Counted from the stretch's first letter, positions 1 through 10,024 are shown. The stretch: DNA of 64,000 bases from JAZKAR01 sp040389065 (GCA_040389065.1 JAZKAR010000032.1:1-64000), one strand, 5' to 3'. The notes: generated by a model not told the origin, from the sequence alone. A program made the numbers and translations.

Positions 1-83
1 GGGGTAGGTGTTGGGGTAGGAGTTGGGGTAGGTGTTGGAGTAGGTGTTGGGGTAGGTGTTGGAGTAGGTGTTGGGGTAGGCGC
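1..83. repeat. 12-bp tandem repeat encoding (Pro-Thr)n in the exoprotein
   Basis: Units of the form ggggtaggtgtt or ggagtaggtgtt are repeated about seven times up to the window edge. On the minus strand in the exoprotein frame they encode alternating Pro and Thr. The unit is a multiple of three, so copy changes would alter the length of a linker without shifting the frame. Confidence 0.9.
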
Positions 84-3000
84 CGCATTAACAGCCAAAG
101 TTCCGGCATCTACAGTTAACGCATAGCCAGCCGCTGAGGTAAAGCTACCATTAATAGGATAATTGCCAGCAGGGCTGTTTGCTACCGCGGCAGTCGTGGG
201 AGTACCTGATGCAACATTGCTATTAGAGTCGTTTAATATGGCTCCACTTACTGAATAGCTAAAGGGAGGGTTTGTTTCACCTGTATTACGTGACGCATTA
301 GCAATTTTAACAGTGGCGGTTGGCTGTTGCTTGTAAATAAAATGGTTTGCATCATTAGGAATAGTAGGGCCACAGGCGCCTTGAAATGTACAATTATAAA
401 GATTAGGCAATGTGCCTGAGCCTTGTAAACCGCCTCGGTTTTCTCCTGCCCAAGTATTTGCCCATACACGCCAAGCATTACTAGCTTCAATAGTATAATT
501 TCCTAAGTTATTCAAAACCCCTGCTGTTACTAAGGTAAGCATGGCACTGTTGGTGGTATTGCCTGCTTGTGATGACGCATCAAGGCTAAGATTTCCATTT
601 AGATTTTGAACGGTAGCATTTCCGATGGTATGTATACCGCTTTGCCCAGTAGTATAGGGGGCGGCAATTTCTTGGTTGTATCGATATGCAGTGCTTGATA
701 CACTCGCAATGGTTAATGCGTTAGCATCAATATAGCTTAGCGTTGTGCCAGCACTACCTGCAAACAGGGTGGTATCGTTTTGAGGGTTTTCAAGCACTAC
801 GCTACTAGTAAGAGACTGTGCCAATAATGATGTACTTTTAAGAGGGCTAGTGGTGCTTTGTGTGATAGCGCCACGGCTTAATAAGGCGAGCGTTTTGCTG
901 GTAGCAGTAATAGGTGCATTAATCGCAATATTACCTCCAGCTTCATTTTGCAAAGTAAAGTTAGAGGGAAGCGTTAGCGCTTCATTGACTTCAATATCCG
1001 CAGTATGTTGTTCACTACCGATCACTAAATTGGGTGTCGTAATATTTTTTAAATCTACGGCGCTGAGTGTAAAGGGGCTATTGGGTGTTGCTGTTGTGCC
1101 AATTTGAATTTTATCATCTGTATGGCTAACGATAGCCCCTGCATTATCTAATCCGCCGGGCCGAACATTCACGCTTGACCCTGAGTCAATATGCCCATCA
1201 AGTTTTAATGTCTTGCCTGTACTTAATGAACGTGCTCTAACAATTACCGGGGTATTGCTTGTGTTGCCTACCGCTGCGGTTGTTCCTACTTCAATACCAT
1301 TTCCTGCGGTAGCGGTTGCTTCTCCTGTTAATGCAATGCTTGGAAACGTAGCAGCATTGGTTGAGGGTTGCGCAGCAACAAGTGAGTCATTGATGATGAC
1401 AATACCGTTATTACCTTTGCCTCGAATATCAATATTTCCAGTTGTGGTTAGCACTTTAGTTGAGGTTGGAGCAGCTATTGCGCTATCTTGATTAGCATTT
1501 GTAGCAGTTATTTGAACACCATTCGATGCATCGCCTGACCCATAACCAATCAAAGAAATATTACCTTGTTGAGAGGTAATATTCATATTATCTAAAGCAA
1601 TTCCATTTCCTTGTGTAAGGCTACGATTACCATAGGCAGTAAACGAACCTCCATTGGTATTGATGGAGCTATGATCAAGGCTCAACGTTTTATCAGCGTT
1701 AAAATTTACATTGAGTACATCATTAACTGCATCAATTGAAAAGAAAGAGCCTATAAAAGGTGATAAGGAATTAAACGTTAAGCTAATAGGTTGAGGAGCA
1801 CTGGGGTTGCCTTGTCTGCTAATAGCCGCATTCGCTAAGATGTCAAAGAATGATGGAGATCCATTCAGGCTATTATCTTGTGAAATGCTTACATCGGTAG
1901 CGTGGTTAAGTGTACGATTAATATCGCCATCGTAAATTTGTGTCGTACTATTTGTGTATAAAAGCGGGTTATCTTGACCATTTAGCGATGCAGTCGGTGT
2001 TCCATTTAACACTAAAATAGAACCGCCAGCGTTAAGATTTAACTTGCCTGCAGGAGCATTTACTGCACCTGATGCATTTGCATTAAGGCCTCGGGTATCA
2101 AGGGTATAGCCTGACAGGTTAATGTTTCCGCCAGCGCTTGTGTTGGTTGTATCAGCGCTGCCTTTGGCTTCGAGTGTGCCAAAAGCACGGATACCTGTTT
2201 CATAATCAACACGCGTAACACTAGAGCTACCGACACGGGTGCCAAAAACTTGAATGTTGCCTCCGCTGCCAGATTGCTCTGCATTGGCCTGAACCTGAGT
2301 TCCAGCGTTAAGTTCTGCTATTCCATTATGAGCATAAACCAGAATGTTTCCGCCATTTCCTGCCCCTTGAGCATTAGCCTCAATAAGGGTTGTACGAGGA
2401 ATAGGTGATACATTAGTTAATATAGGAGGTGGATTATCAATCGTGACATTCTTGCCTGAGAGAATAATGCTTCCTGCATTGCCAACATCTGCACCTACAT
2501 CTAATGTGCCTGATATAGCCAATTTACCTAATGCTTTAGTGGGTGGAATCGTTAAGGGCGCTGTAGCATTACTTAAGTTAAAGTCGCTGGTATCGCCGCC
2601 TGCAATAATGATGCGACCCTGGCGACTCTCCAGCGTTCTGGCGCGAATAATACCGCTTTGGTTGATAACTAAATCACTAGGCAATTGAGTAGGGTTAGCA
2701 TTTAAAATCACTAAACCGCCGTTTGCTTCTAGGGTTCCCGTATTGTAAATACGTACGCCTGATAAGTTGCTGGAAGCATCAGGAATACGCATTTGTGTAA
2801 GTCCATCGCCTTCAAAATCTAGCGTAATATTTTGGCCGCTTCCTAATGCTACTGCCCCTTTTGTTGCGCTGATAACACCATCATTACGCACAACGCCTTG
2901 CCCAATAAGGGCTGCTGTACCACCGGGTGTGATCGTAATATTTCCTTGATTCACCACGCTATCATAAGTCCGGGCAGGTTCTCCCTGAAACGAGAAGCTT

Positions 3001-3500
3001 TTTTGGGCATTATTAAACTGATCATTCGTGATATTAAGGGTACTAGCGATTAACCCTGCAGTATTAATTTGAGAGGTTGAGCTAAAAAGAATACCGCTAG
3101 GATTAATTAAAAAAACCTGACCATTGGCTGAAAGGTTGCCTTGAATAGTAGAAGATACCCCGCCTATCACGCGGTTAAGCGTAATGCTAGAGGCGCTAGG
3201 CTGCACAAAATTAACACGATCATTGGCGCCTATTGAAAAGGTACGCCAATCAATAATAGCTTTAGGTGTCGTTTGTTGAATGTTGAGGGTAGATGCATTA
3301 GGAGAGCTAAGCGTGGCAGTACCGCTTTGCACAATTCCTCCTGTAGGTAATTGGGCATGGCTGGCTGACGAGTTGAATAGTGCAGCAATCGCTATAAAAA
3401 GCGTTGCAATTTTAAAAGAATGCTCAGCGGGGCGAGAGGTAGACGATTGTGCTGTACGTGATTGCAGATATTGGGTGTGAGATATCATAAGAGTTTTCAT
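1..3500 (-). CDS. TpsA filamentous haemagglutinin-type exoprotein (5' part; 3' end outside window)
   Basis: A reading frame starts with ATG at 3500 and was read open in the stretches I translated down to the left edge, about 1166 residues with no end in the window. Residues 30-49 form a signal peptide ending in ASHA. The following region is a haemagglutination-activity (TPS) domain: I read NRVIGG near residue 109, ANGQVFLINPSGILF around 125-139 and later ASTLNI, which is the hallmark NPSG-containing secretion domain of two-partner secretion exoproteins. The long middle is Asn/Thr/Ser-rich, as in beta-helical adhesins. Near the window edge an MBG-like segment is followed by alternating Pro-Thr. 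The TpsB partner ends 21 bp upstream on the same strand, so the pair is one operon. Expected role: secreted adhesin or surface exoprotein; the receptor or toxin activity cannot be told because the C-terminus is missing. Confidence 0.88.
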   Translation of the reverse strand, partial: MKTLMISHTQYLQSRTAQSSTSRPAEHSFKIATLFIAIAALFNSSASHAQLPTGGIVQSGTATLSSPNASTLNIQQTTPKAIIDWRTFSIGANDRVNFVQPSASSITLNRVIGGVSSTIQGNLSANGQVFLINPSGILFSSTSQINTAGLIASTLNITNDQFNNAQKSFSFQGEPARTYDSVVNQGNITITPGGTAALIGQGVVRNDGVISATKGAVALGSGQNITLDFEGDGLTQMRIPDASSNLSGVRIYNTGTLEANGGLVILNANPTQLPSDLVINQSGIIRARTLESRQGRIIIAGGDTSDFNLSNATAPLTIPPTKALGKLAISGTLDVGADVGNAGSIILSGKNVTIDNPPPILTNVSPIPRTTLIEANAQGAGNGGNILVYAHNGIAELNAGTQVQANAEQSGSGGNIQVFGTRVGSSSVTRVDYETGIRAFGTLEAKGSADTTNTSAGGNINLSGYTLDTRGLNANASGAVNAPAGKLNLNAGGSILVLNGTPTASLNGQDNPLLYTNSTTQIYDGDINRTLNHATDVSISQDNSLNGSPSFFDILANAAISRQGNPSAPQPISLTFNSLSPFIGSFFSIDAVNDVLNVNFNADKTLSLDHSSINTNGGSFTAYGNRSLTQGNGIALDNMNITSQQGNISLIGYGSGDASNGVQITATNANQDSAIAAPTSTKVLTTTGNIDIRGKGNNGIVIINDSLVAAQPSTNAATFPSIALTGEATATAGNGIEVGTTAAVGNTSNTPVIVRARSLSTGKTLKLDGHIDSGSSVNVRPGGLDNAGAIVSHTDDKIQIGTTATPNSPFTLSAVDLKNITTPNLVIGSEQHTADIEVNEALTLPSNFTLQNEAGGNIAINAPITATSKTLALLSRGAITQSTTSPLKSTSLLAQSLTSSVVLENPQNDTTLFAGSAGTTLSYIDANALTIASVSSTAYRYNQEIAAPYTTGQSGIHTIGNATVQNLNGNLSLDASSQAGNTTNSAMLTLVTAGVLNNLGNYTIEASNAWRVWANTWAGENRGGLQGSGTLPNLYNCTFQGACGPTIPNDANHFIYKQQPTATVKIANASRNTGETNPPFSYSVSGAILNDSNSNVASGTPTTAAVANSPAGNYPINGSFTSAAGYALTVDAGTLAVNAAPTPTPTPTPTPTPTPTPTPTPTPTPT

Positions 3501-3521
3501 AGTGCTTAGTTCTTTAATTTT

Positions 3522-5435
3522 TTAAAATGTTTTTTGAATCAGGCAAAATAATGAAGGGCGAGAGCTATTGTTATCTGTAGTTGCCCCGCCTGATTGGCGC
3601 CAAGCTAGCGTCGTATTAATAGAGAGATTAGCAATATACGGCGTCATCCAACTGAATCCTAAGCCTGGCCCTTTAAGCGTGCGGCTATTGCCAGATGTTA
3701 AGTCAACAGTAGGTGAGTGCAGCAATTTACCGTGCGCATAATCATAGAAAACATAACCGGTAAGCATTGAACTAAAAGGATAGCGCCATTCGGTAGTGAG
3801 TAATATTCCTCGATCGACAAGAGACTCACCTGAGGGATACGCTCTTACAGCATTAGGGCCGCCTAGTGCCAACTTTTCTGATGGATCAAGATTTTTGTTA
3901 GATAAGGTTCCGTTAGCAGAAAAGAATAACAAATGCTTATTGCCAATGGCTTGTAAGCGGGCAGCTCGCCAGGAAAATTTGGTAAAGTGCCCTGCAGCTT
4001 GAGGGCCATCTACTTGAAGGCCTGGCCCATCTGCTTGGCTATCTTGAATTTGTGAAGCAGCGTCATTGAGCTTAAGGTAACCGTGGTAAAGAGTTCCTGA
4101 GGTGCTCCAATAGCCTCCTCCGCCTAAACTATCGCGTGATTCGTGCGTCCAGCCTAGCCCTAATCCTTTGACCGTTTTGTCAGTAGAGGAGCCAAAGTTT
4201 CTTAGTTCATCTGCCAGTTGTTTATTTTCTAATGAGGCGCGTAAAAACAGGTTGCGATTACGTTGCCGAATAAGGGGGTAAGAGAGGCTAACATCTAAAA
4301 TGTTGGCTTTACCTTGTGCATCAAGTGCTGCAAACTCTTCACCTAGTTGGTAGTCAATGCGCGAGAAGCCAAGCCCTACGCGCCATCCTTGATTATTAAT
4401 AGGGGTTTCATAGGCAATGCGGCCTAGGGTGAGGTTAGCGCCTTGCGCCACTAAAAGCCGTGCATCTAAATTATCGCCACGGCTGAATGGCGAGTTAATA
4501 CGGGCAGAACCCCCTACACGAATGCGCCCTGAAGCTTTGGCTCCATAGTTATCTACTTCTGCTGTATAAGAAGTTCTTGGCGTGGGGGAAACATCAACAA
4601 CCAGATCAGCTGTGCCTGGCTCCAGGCCTTGTTCTAATATCGATTGCGCTTTAATTCCTGGCGTATCTGAAAGTAATAGCATGGCACGTTCATAGCGACG
4701 ACCATCAAGCGCTTTGCCAGGCTCAAGAATAGATAGCGTTTGTTGAATAGCCTGCTCGGTAATGGGGCTGCCAGGTTGCAGCTTGATACGAATCTTGCCT
4801 AATACGCCTTCAATAACGCTAATTTCAACAAGTCCTTCAGTAACATCTTGATTGGCAGGAATAATGGCCTGAGCAAGAAAAAAGTTTTTGCTGTGGTAGG
4901 CCTGTGTAATTTTTTCAGTAATTGTTTCAAGATCTGACAGGCTAATCGTTTGATTTATTTTATCTGAGTAAAGCTTCGAAAGTTCGGCTTCACTGATAAG
5001 TTTAGCGCCTTTAAGAACAATTTTGCGTAATACAAAGGTAGGTGCCTGAGTTTCGCCAATACTAGCGGGAAGTGTTTGGCTCTGACGCGTTTGATTAGCG
5101 CTGTTATTGCCAGGTTTTGCACATGAACTAGCGCTAGCAGAGGAAGTTCCAGGAGTAATAATGGCTGGATTTTTTATGTCGCAGGTAGCCCCTGTATTCT
5201 CAGTAGAAGTAGGAACGGATGTATCTGCTATGCTGTGTGCGGCTAGACCTAGCATAGATGTGCTGACCCATATACTTAGCGCAATGGTTTTTCTCATGGT
5301 AAAGCGGGTAAAGCGGGTAAAGCGATGAAGCTTGGGGTGGGAAGAGAACCAAGTTGGGGTATCGCGTTCAGAAAAGAGCATACTGGCTGAATGATCAGTA
5401 TCAGAAGTTTTATCAATGGCAACAAATTGAGTCAT
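3522..5435 (-). CDS. TpsB outer-membrane transporter (FhaC/ShlB family)
   Basis: The 637-residue product is the outer-membrane channel partner that exports the neighbouring TpsA protein. After an N-terminal export signal and an Asn/Ser-rich linker, a POTRA (ShlB-type) domain is visible from about residue 130 (FVLRKIVLKGA, then TQAYHSKNFFLAQAIIP, then VIEGVLGKIRI). The remainder has the alternating pattern of a 16-strand barrel and ends in phenylalanine (QKTF), as expected for Bam-dependent insertion. The classical signal peptide begins only at Met47 (MRKTIALS), which would put the start at 5297. The upstream ATG at 5435 keeps the frame but adds a hydrophilic leader that includes RFT three times. 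Neither start has a strong ribosome binding site, so the start is uncertain. It sits between the CHAT gene (90 bp) and the exoprotein gene (21 bp). Confidence 0.9.
   Translation of the reverse strand: MTQFVAIDKTSDTDHSASMLFSERDTPTWFSSHPKLHRFTRFTRFTMRKTIALSIWVSTSMLGLAAHSIADTSVPTSTENTGATCDIKNPAIITPGTSSASASSCAKPGNNSANQTRQSQTLPASIGETQAPTFVLRKIVLKGAKLISEAELSKLYSDKINQTISLSDLETITEKITQAYHSKNFFLAQAIIPANQDVTEGLVEISVIEGVLGKIRIKLQPGSPITEQAIQQTLSILEPGKALDGRRYERAMLLLSDTPGIKAQSILEQGLEPGTADLVVDVSPTPRTSYTAEVDNYGAKASGRIRVGGSARINSPFSRGDNLDARLLVAQGANLTLGRIAYETPINNQGWRVGLGFSRIDYQLGEEFAALDAQGKANILDVSLSYPLIRQRNRNLFLRASLENKQLADELRNFGSSTDKTVKGLGLGWTHESRDSLGGGGYWSTSGTLYHGYLKLNDAASQIQDSQADGPGLQVDGPQAAGHFTKFSWRAARLQAIGNKHLLFFSANGTLSNKNLDPSEKLALGGPNAVRAYPSGESLVDRGILLTTEWRYPFSSMLTGYVFYDYAHGKLLHSPTVDLTSGNSRTLKGPGLGFSWMTPYIANLSINTTLAWRQSGGATTDNNSSRPSLFCLIQKTF
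5303..5329. repeat. Triplicated 9-bp unit in the TpsB leader
   Basis: The unit ggtaaagcg (minus strand CGCTTTACC) occurs three times in tandem and encodes Arg-Phe-Thr repeats just before the internal signal peptide. It lies exactly in the disputed N-terminal extension of TpsB. Confidence 0.7.
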
Positions 5436-5525
5436 GTTAGTGTGCTTAAAAATAAAATAATGAGATAACAGCTAAAGCTTATTAGCCTCTAAAAAAGAAT
5501 TCATAATAACGAAGTCAAACAATCA

Positions 5526-7811
5526 TCAATCTTTAAGTGTAAGCCGCCAATTTCCCATTAGATTAAAGGGGGCCCAATAAAAGGGCGGCGACATGCCTTT
5601 ATGCTGAAACACGGCTAATTGACCGCGTTGCATGGCGCTTTGAATATTGGCGTGTTCAGAAAGTGACTGGTAGGTTTGCGTCATCAACAGGGCAGTGGCT
5701 TCATCAGATACTTCCCACAATGAAGCAATAAAAGTAGAGGCGCCGGCAGATAAAAACGAGCGCGAAAATCCTAAAATTTCATCGCCGTTATTGACTTTCC
5801 CTAACCCTGATTCACAAGCTGATAGCGTAACTAAATCAACATTTTCAAATTTAAGGCCTAAAATTTCCTGCGCTTCTAACGCACCGCCTTCATCGTTTTG
5901 CCCTGCTAAAAAAATACTAGAGTGAAGGGGGTCTTCACGATCAACCGTTGCATGCGTAGCCAGATGAATAATGGGGCTATTTGTCGTCATTGCTTTAAAG
6001 CGTTCTTTCGTTGCTTCTGTTCGAAAAAATACTTTCTTTTCAGGGAAAAATACAGATAGTTTTTTTACTTCTTCTTCTGATTCAGGAATGTCATCAAACT
6101 CGTATTTTTTCCTGTATTCCAGAGCAATCTGCGGGTTACCAAAAGCAGTTAAGCTTTTTCGTTTTGAGGTATTTTTATTTGCTAATTGAATGGCAATACT
6201 TACAGAAGGGCTTAATGAAAGGGGATGCTGCTCCATTAAGTAATGCCCATTTTGCCGTAATGCTTGGAAGGGCAAATAGTGTAAAGCGCTATGCGGGCTG
6301 ATAACCAGTGCATCACCTGCAGGGATAGCAAACGGTTTAATGAGTAAATCACCAAGCTCATCTGCCATTTTTATAACAGACGCTTCAGCTTTTTTGATTG
6401 CACGTGGGTAGGGCACCCCTTGTTGAATAGCGTTTTGAAACAACGTAACGCGTTTTGCAACATCCTCGCGTGAAAGCGGATAACTGATCAGTTTTATATC
6501 ATCTTGGCTGATTTTCCATGCTAAAAGCTCTTTAGGCAACGCATGAAAGGCAAGAATATGTTCATGTTTACCCAGTGATTTTTGAATGGTTTCAGTATCA
6601 AGCACCGTGGTGGCAATGGATGATAATGCAACACGTGCTCTAACGGTATCAAGCAACGCACGGGCGCGGCTGCGTTCACTAATGGCTAACGCTTCGCGGG
6701 CATTACCTAATTCAGCATTAAGTGCAATGGCATGTTCAAAAACAGACTGAACATCTGAAAACAACCCCATTTTAAATTCATCGCTTCTAAACTGAGCGCG
6801 TACCGATTCAAAGGTATGAATTGCTTGCTCAAGCGTTTTAGCAGCCAATGCTTTTTGGTTAAGGTCAAGGTGGGCGCGCGCCATGCCATCAAGCGCCCAC
6901 GCACGAAAATAAGCAGTGTCTGAACCGATATCGCTTTTAGCAAGTGTTTGAAAAAGTTCGAGCGCTTTTTGCGGCTCATGATTTTTTAAGAACCATTCTG
7001 CTTGAATACGCTTGATTTGGGCTTGCTGATTTGGGTCTTTTAATGAGGGAAACTTTTCAAGCTCTTGGCGTGAGCGTTCTAAATCACCCGTCATCATCAG
7101 ACTATAAATAAGTGAGGAATGAACTAAAGGTCGAAATTTATCTGAACTAAGCTTTTGTGCTTCTTCATAGTGTTTAAGCGCTTCAGGGTAATGTTTGCGC
7201 CGTGCTTCTACATCGCCTAATACTTTGAGTGATGGAGCTTTAACACGCTCAGCGTCAGCCGATGGGTAAGCTAGTGCTTCTTTGGCAAGCGCCTCAGCCT
7301 GATCTAAATCGCCAATATAGTTATAAACTATGGCGAGATCACGTGTTCCTAATGCTCTCAGCGTATCATCATTCAGTGCATTAGCAAGGTAAAGGGCTTT
7401 ACTTGCTGCGCGAATGCTTTCTCTAAATTCACCTTGTTCACTCAAGGCAATAGCTTGGCTGCAATATTCATAGGCACTCAATTTTAGAGAATCTTTTTGA
7501 TAGAGCGCTTTTCCTTCAGTAATGTAACTCAACATTGTTTTCGAGTCATCTTGAAGGGTAGGGTCTGCCATGATTTCACTGGCTTTACGTATTTTTCTTA
7601 ATGAAGGCAGGTTAAGAGGCTTATTTTCACCTGTAATAGGTTGGGTATAAGCAGCTGATGACGCCGATGAAGGGGAAGGCAACGAAGGTGATAGTGTAGG
7701 GGATGCTACTGCTAAATGAGAGGTAGCATTTGCCGATAGTGAAGTGCAGGCAGTGGCGATAAGTAATAATCTGGCATGTTTAAGCCCAGGCTTAAAAAAA
7801 GGGGTAGTCAT
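5526..7811 (-). CDS. Secreted TPR-CHAT domain protein
   Basis: The 761-residue product has a signal peptide (hydrophobic LLLIATACTSLSANA near residues 15-29), a long run of TPR-like helices from about residue 90 to 400 (for example ALAYPSADAERVKAPSLKVLG), and a C-terminal CHAT domain. CHAT is a caspase-clan peptidase fold; its catalytic pair is visible as His620 in HLATHA and Cys666 in SACESG, followed by LGFSRSFLSAGAS and the SLWEVSD motif typical of the family. The start ATG at 7811 has GAGG five bases upstream. CHAT proteins are often found beside two-partner secretion genes in proteobacteria. Here the gene lies directly upstream of TpsB and TpsA, so a role in processing or controlling the exoprotein is plausible but is inference. 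Confidence 0.9.
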   Translation of the reverse strand: MTTPFFKPGLKHARLLLIATACTSLSANATSHLAVASPTLSPSLPSPSSASSAAYTQPITGENKPLNLPSLRKIRKASEIMADPTLQDDSKTMLSYITEGKALYQKDSLKLSAYEYCSQAIALSEQGEFRESIRAASKALYLANALNDDTLRALGTRDLAIVYNYIGDLDQAEALAKEALAYPSADAERVKAPSLKVLGDVEARRKHYPEALKHYEEAQKLSSDKFRPLVHSSLIYSLMMTGDLERSRQELEKFPSLKDPNQQAQIKRIQAEWFLKNHEPQKALELFQTLAKSDIGSDTAYFRAWALDGMARAHLDLNQKALAAKTLEQAIHTFESVRAQFRSDEFKMGLFSDVQSVFEHAIALNAELGNAREALAISERSRARALLDTVRARVALSSIATTVLDTETIQKSLGKHEHILAFHALPKELLAWKISQDDIKLISYPLSREDVAKRVTLFQNAIQQGVPYPRAIKKAEASVIKMADELGDLLIKPFAIPAGDALVISPHSALHYLPFQALRQNGHYLMEQHPLSLSPSVSIAIQLANKNTSKRKSLTAFGNPQIALEYRKKYEFDDIPESEEEVKKLSVFFPEKKVFFRTEATKERFKAMTTNSPIIHLATHATVDREDPLHSSIFLAGQNDEGGALEAQEILGLKFENVDLVTLSACESGLGKVNNGDEILGFSRSFLSAGASTFIASLWEVSDEATALLMTQTYQSLSEHANIQSAMQRGQLAVFQHKGMSPPFYWAPFNLMGNWRLTLKD

Positions 7812-8239
7812 AAATACCTCAAACAGACTAAATCATGTTGTTACGAGTTAACTGTAACTAGCGATAGATTTATTGAGTGCCACCCTAAACTTCATTTCTC
7901 ATGTACAGTCAATACATGCTGGTTTTATCTCATAAAATCTTGTTTCAGCTTTAGCTGAGGTTGGCTTTCGCTACGCCGCAGTATTCGTAACAACACACTC
8001 TAGTCATTAAAAATGGATTAAACCGCTTACGAGAAAAATTTTTATACGCATTTTTTAGTTCCCTTCACTTCTTGAGGAAGAGGAACTGGTCGTTAAAACC
8101 AAATTTCCAAATTTTAGATGATTCAATCACCTTCTCATCCTAACCTTCTCCCGCCAGGCATAACCCATGTAAACATCTTGCCAACAGCTTGATTTGAAAT
8201 ATGTGCCCATAGATTAGCCTTCAATGTATGAAGAAGTAA
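7812..8239. other. Intergenic region between CHAT gene and caspase gene
   Basis: No credible gene was found in these 428 bp. The stretch probably carries a promoter for the CHAT-TpsB-TpsA operon, but I could not pick a convincing -35/-10 pair. Confidence 0.5.
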
Positions 8240-9085
8240 TTAGCAGCGTCCGCGTCGAGATGAGTGAAAACAAAAGTCACCTTGAAAATTACTAGCATCT
8301 ACCCAAGGAATTTGCTGATTACGTGTTAAAGCACTCACATCTTCCCTTACATAATCAAACATTTCACGTGCGCTGATATCTGGCATATCAAGATGTTTCA
8401 GTAAACTATATGTAAAAGGGCTATGTTTGCCTGGAGGCCCATCGGTTGCAAAGCGCCCGGGTCGGGTTGAAAAAGCAACCAGCGTTCCTTTTGGGGGTGT
8501 AACAGCTGCTAATGCACCCAGTGACGAACCTCGGCCTCGTGTGGCAAGGCGAAGATTACTACGACAGGCGTCTAAAATCAAAATATTGGCACCACGTAAA
8601 CGCGCAAATTCGTTAATAAGAAAATCATCAAGAGAGATTGCATGATTAAGTACAGCTTCTAACTCATTGGATAAGATAGTGTCTGTAGGGAGTAAGTAGT
8701 TTCTATCTTGGTACTGAAAAGCATGGCCTGCATAATAAAATATTCTCACGTCAGCTTTTGCGCTTTCTTGTATAAAGCGATTAATGGTGCGTACCATTGA
8801 GCGAGAATCTAAATCGCTAGCAAGCGTAACATCGAACCCTGATTCTTCTAATGCATTTGAAATTTCGCGTGCATCACGTATGGGGTTAATTAAGGGCTTA
8901 TCTTCATAATTATTATTGCCAATCACTAAGGCTACTTTTAAAGGCCTAGTGTCATCACGCGTTCGAGCACTCATTGGGTTAGAAAAAATAACCATCAGAA
9001 ACGTACAAAACAGCACAAGCCCTTTGTTTAGAAAGGCAGGCATAGATTGGAAGCAGTGTGTTCGAGTTTTCATGATGTTCTGCAA
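8240..9085 (-). CDS. Secreted caspase-family (C14/orthocaspase) peptidase
   Basis: The 281-residue product starts with a signal peptide or membrane anchor (GLVLFCTFLMVIFSNPMSA) and then consists of one caspase p20-like domain. The first strand is VALVIGNNNYED, followed by NPIRDAREISNALEESGFDV, which is characteristic of bacterial orthocaspases. The catalytic pair is His121 in YYAGHA and Cys174 in LDACRSN. Such enzymes usually cleave after basic residues. A second in-frame ATG (Met5) is an alternative start; neither has a strong ribosome site. The gene lies between the sigma/anti-sigma pair (186 bp upstream) and the CHAT gene (428 bp downstream), all on one strand. Its substrate is unknown; the anti-sigma factor or the exoprotein machinery are candidates by position only. 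Confidence 0.87.
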   Translation of the reverse strand: MQNIMKTRTHCFQSMPAFLNKGLVLFCTFLMVIFSNPMSARTRDDTRPLKVALVIGNNNYEDKPLINPIRDAREISNALEESGFDVTLASDLDSRSMVRTINRFIQESAKADVRIFYYAGHAFQYQDRNYLLPTDTILSNELEAVLNHAISLDDFLINEFARLRGANILILDACRSNLRLATRGRGSSLGALAAVTPPKGTLVAFSTRPGRFATDGPPGKHSPFTYSLLKHLDMPDISAREMFDYVREDVSALTRNQQIPWVDASNFQGDFCFHSSRRGRC

Positions 9086-9271
9086 AATATTAAAAGAAAA
9101 TGTTAGTTAATGGGTGGCAGTTAACAGGCAGCTTTACCCCAGCTAAGGTTTCTAAGGCTGATGTAAAGCTACTGTGACCACTAGCTAATAAAGCAATAGC
9201 AATATAGCACCAACACACTGCCAGAGCCTTATTACATAAACCGTAGCGTTATAGGTCATTCATTGTTGTAC

Positions 9272-10024
9272 TTAGGGTTCTACCTTGTGCGGCTCAGAAG
9301 AGGTAGTGCCTAGCACAACTTTTACAACTTTTGTATTTTTTTTGAACGCTTCTTGCGATTTAGATGCATCAGATGTTGCTACTTCTACAATGTATTCTCC
9401 CGAGGCGTTAGGGCCATGCACAATTTGTGCGCCGGCTTTAATCACTGCGAAACGTAAATCCTCTTCTGTTGCATCAGGTTGAAAGCGAATTTTGAGATAA
9501 CTTCGATGTGGATCTTTTTGTGTGACACTTAGGGTTGAGCGAGTTAACGTACCCGTAACATCAGAGGTATTGTCTAGTATTGCAACCTGGTTTGATGTTG
9601 AGGTAGATGGTGATGATGACCATAAAGCCAGAACTACCGCTTGTATAACCATGATGCCAAAGGTTGCTGCAAAGGCAGTGGGTAGCCATTGGCTTGAGCT
9701 GAATGAAGCCCACCATTCTTGCAACGAAGTTATCCAGCTTTTTGAACAGGTTTGCGAGCGGTCGTGTGCAAGTTTGCTTTTCAGACGTTTTAGGCCAATA
9801 TTTTCAGGAATCGCAGCCAAGTGTAAAGCATGCGTTTTCTGAGCATGTTCCTGTAAATTTAAATGCCAACTTAGTAAAGCTTCTCCTTGAGGGTGTTCAA
9901 ATAAAAAAGCTTCAACCCAGCTTCGTTCATTTTCAGGAAGCGTGCCATTGACATAAAAGGGTAAAGCATTCATACATCGCTTGAAGGCCTCTTCGTTTTT
10001 GGGTACTCGGTTATCCTCACTCAT
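9272..10024 (-). CDS. Putative membrane anti-sigma factor
   Basis: The 250-residue protein overlaps the ECF sigma gene by 4 bp (ATGA), the usual arrangement of a sigma factor with its cognate anti-sigma factor. The N-terminal 90 residues look like an anti-sigma domain (LPFYVNGTLPENERSWVEAFL) without an obvious zinc-binding His-x3-Cys-x2-Cys. One membrane helix follows near residues 115-135 (AFAATFGIMVIQAVVLALW). The C-terminal extracytoplasmic part (SYLKIRFQPDATEEDLRFAV ... GEYIVEVA) is a small alpha/beta unit that resembles an I9-like/propeptide-type fold. Anti-sigma assignment rests on the gene overlap, the topology and the N-terminal pattern. Confidence 0.75.
   Translation of the reverse strand: MSEDNRVPKNEEAFKRCMNALPFYVNGTLPENERSWVEAFLFEHPQGEALLSWHLNLQEHAQKTHALHLAAIPENIGLKRLKSKLAHDRSQTCSKSWITSLQEWWASFSSSQWLPTAFAATFGIMVIQAVVLALWSSSPSTSTSNQVAILDNTSDVTGTLTRSTLSVTQKDPHRSYLKIRFQPDATEEDLRFAVIKAGAQIVHGPNASGEYIVEVATSDASKSQEAFKKNTKVVKVVLGTTSSEPHKVEP

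Noticed and set aside
850..3480. Several plus-strand frames of 60-92 codons with hydrophobic products
   Set aside because: They lie opposite the exoprotein gene and mirror its repetitive Thr/Asn/Ala-rich codons; no ribosome sites.
8110..8170. Possible REP-like sequence (ccttctcatcctaacc), with a similar stretch at 15530-15580
   Set aside because: Both are degenerate and short; no shared palindrome could be confirmed.
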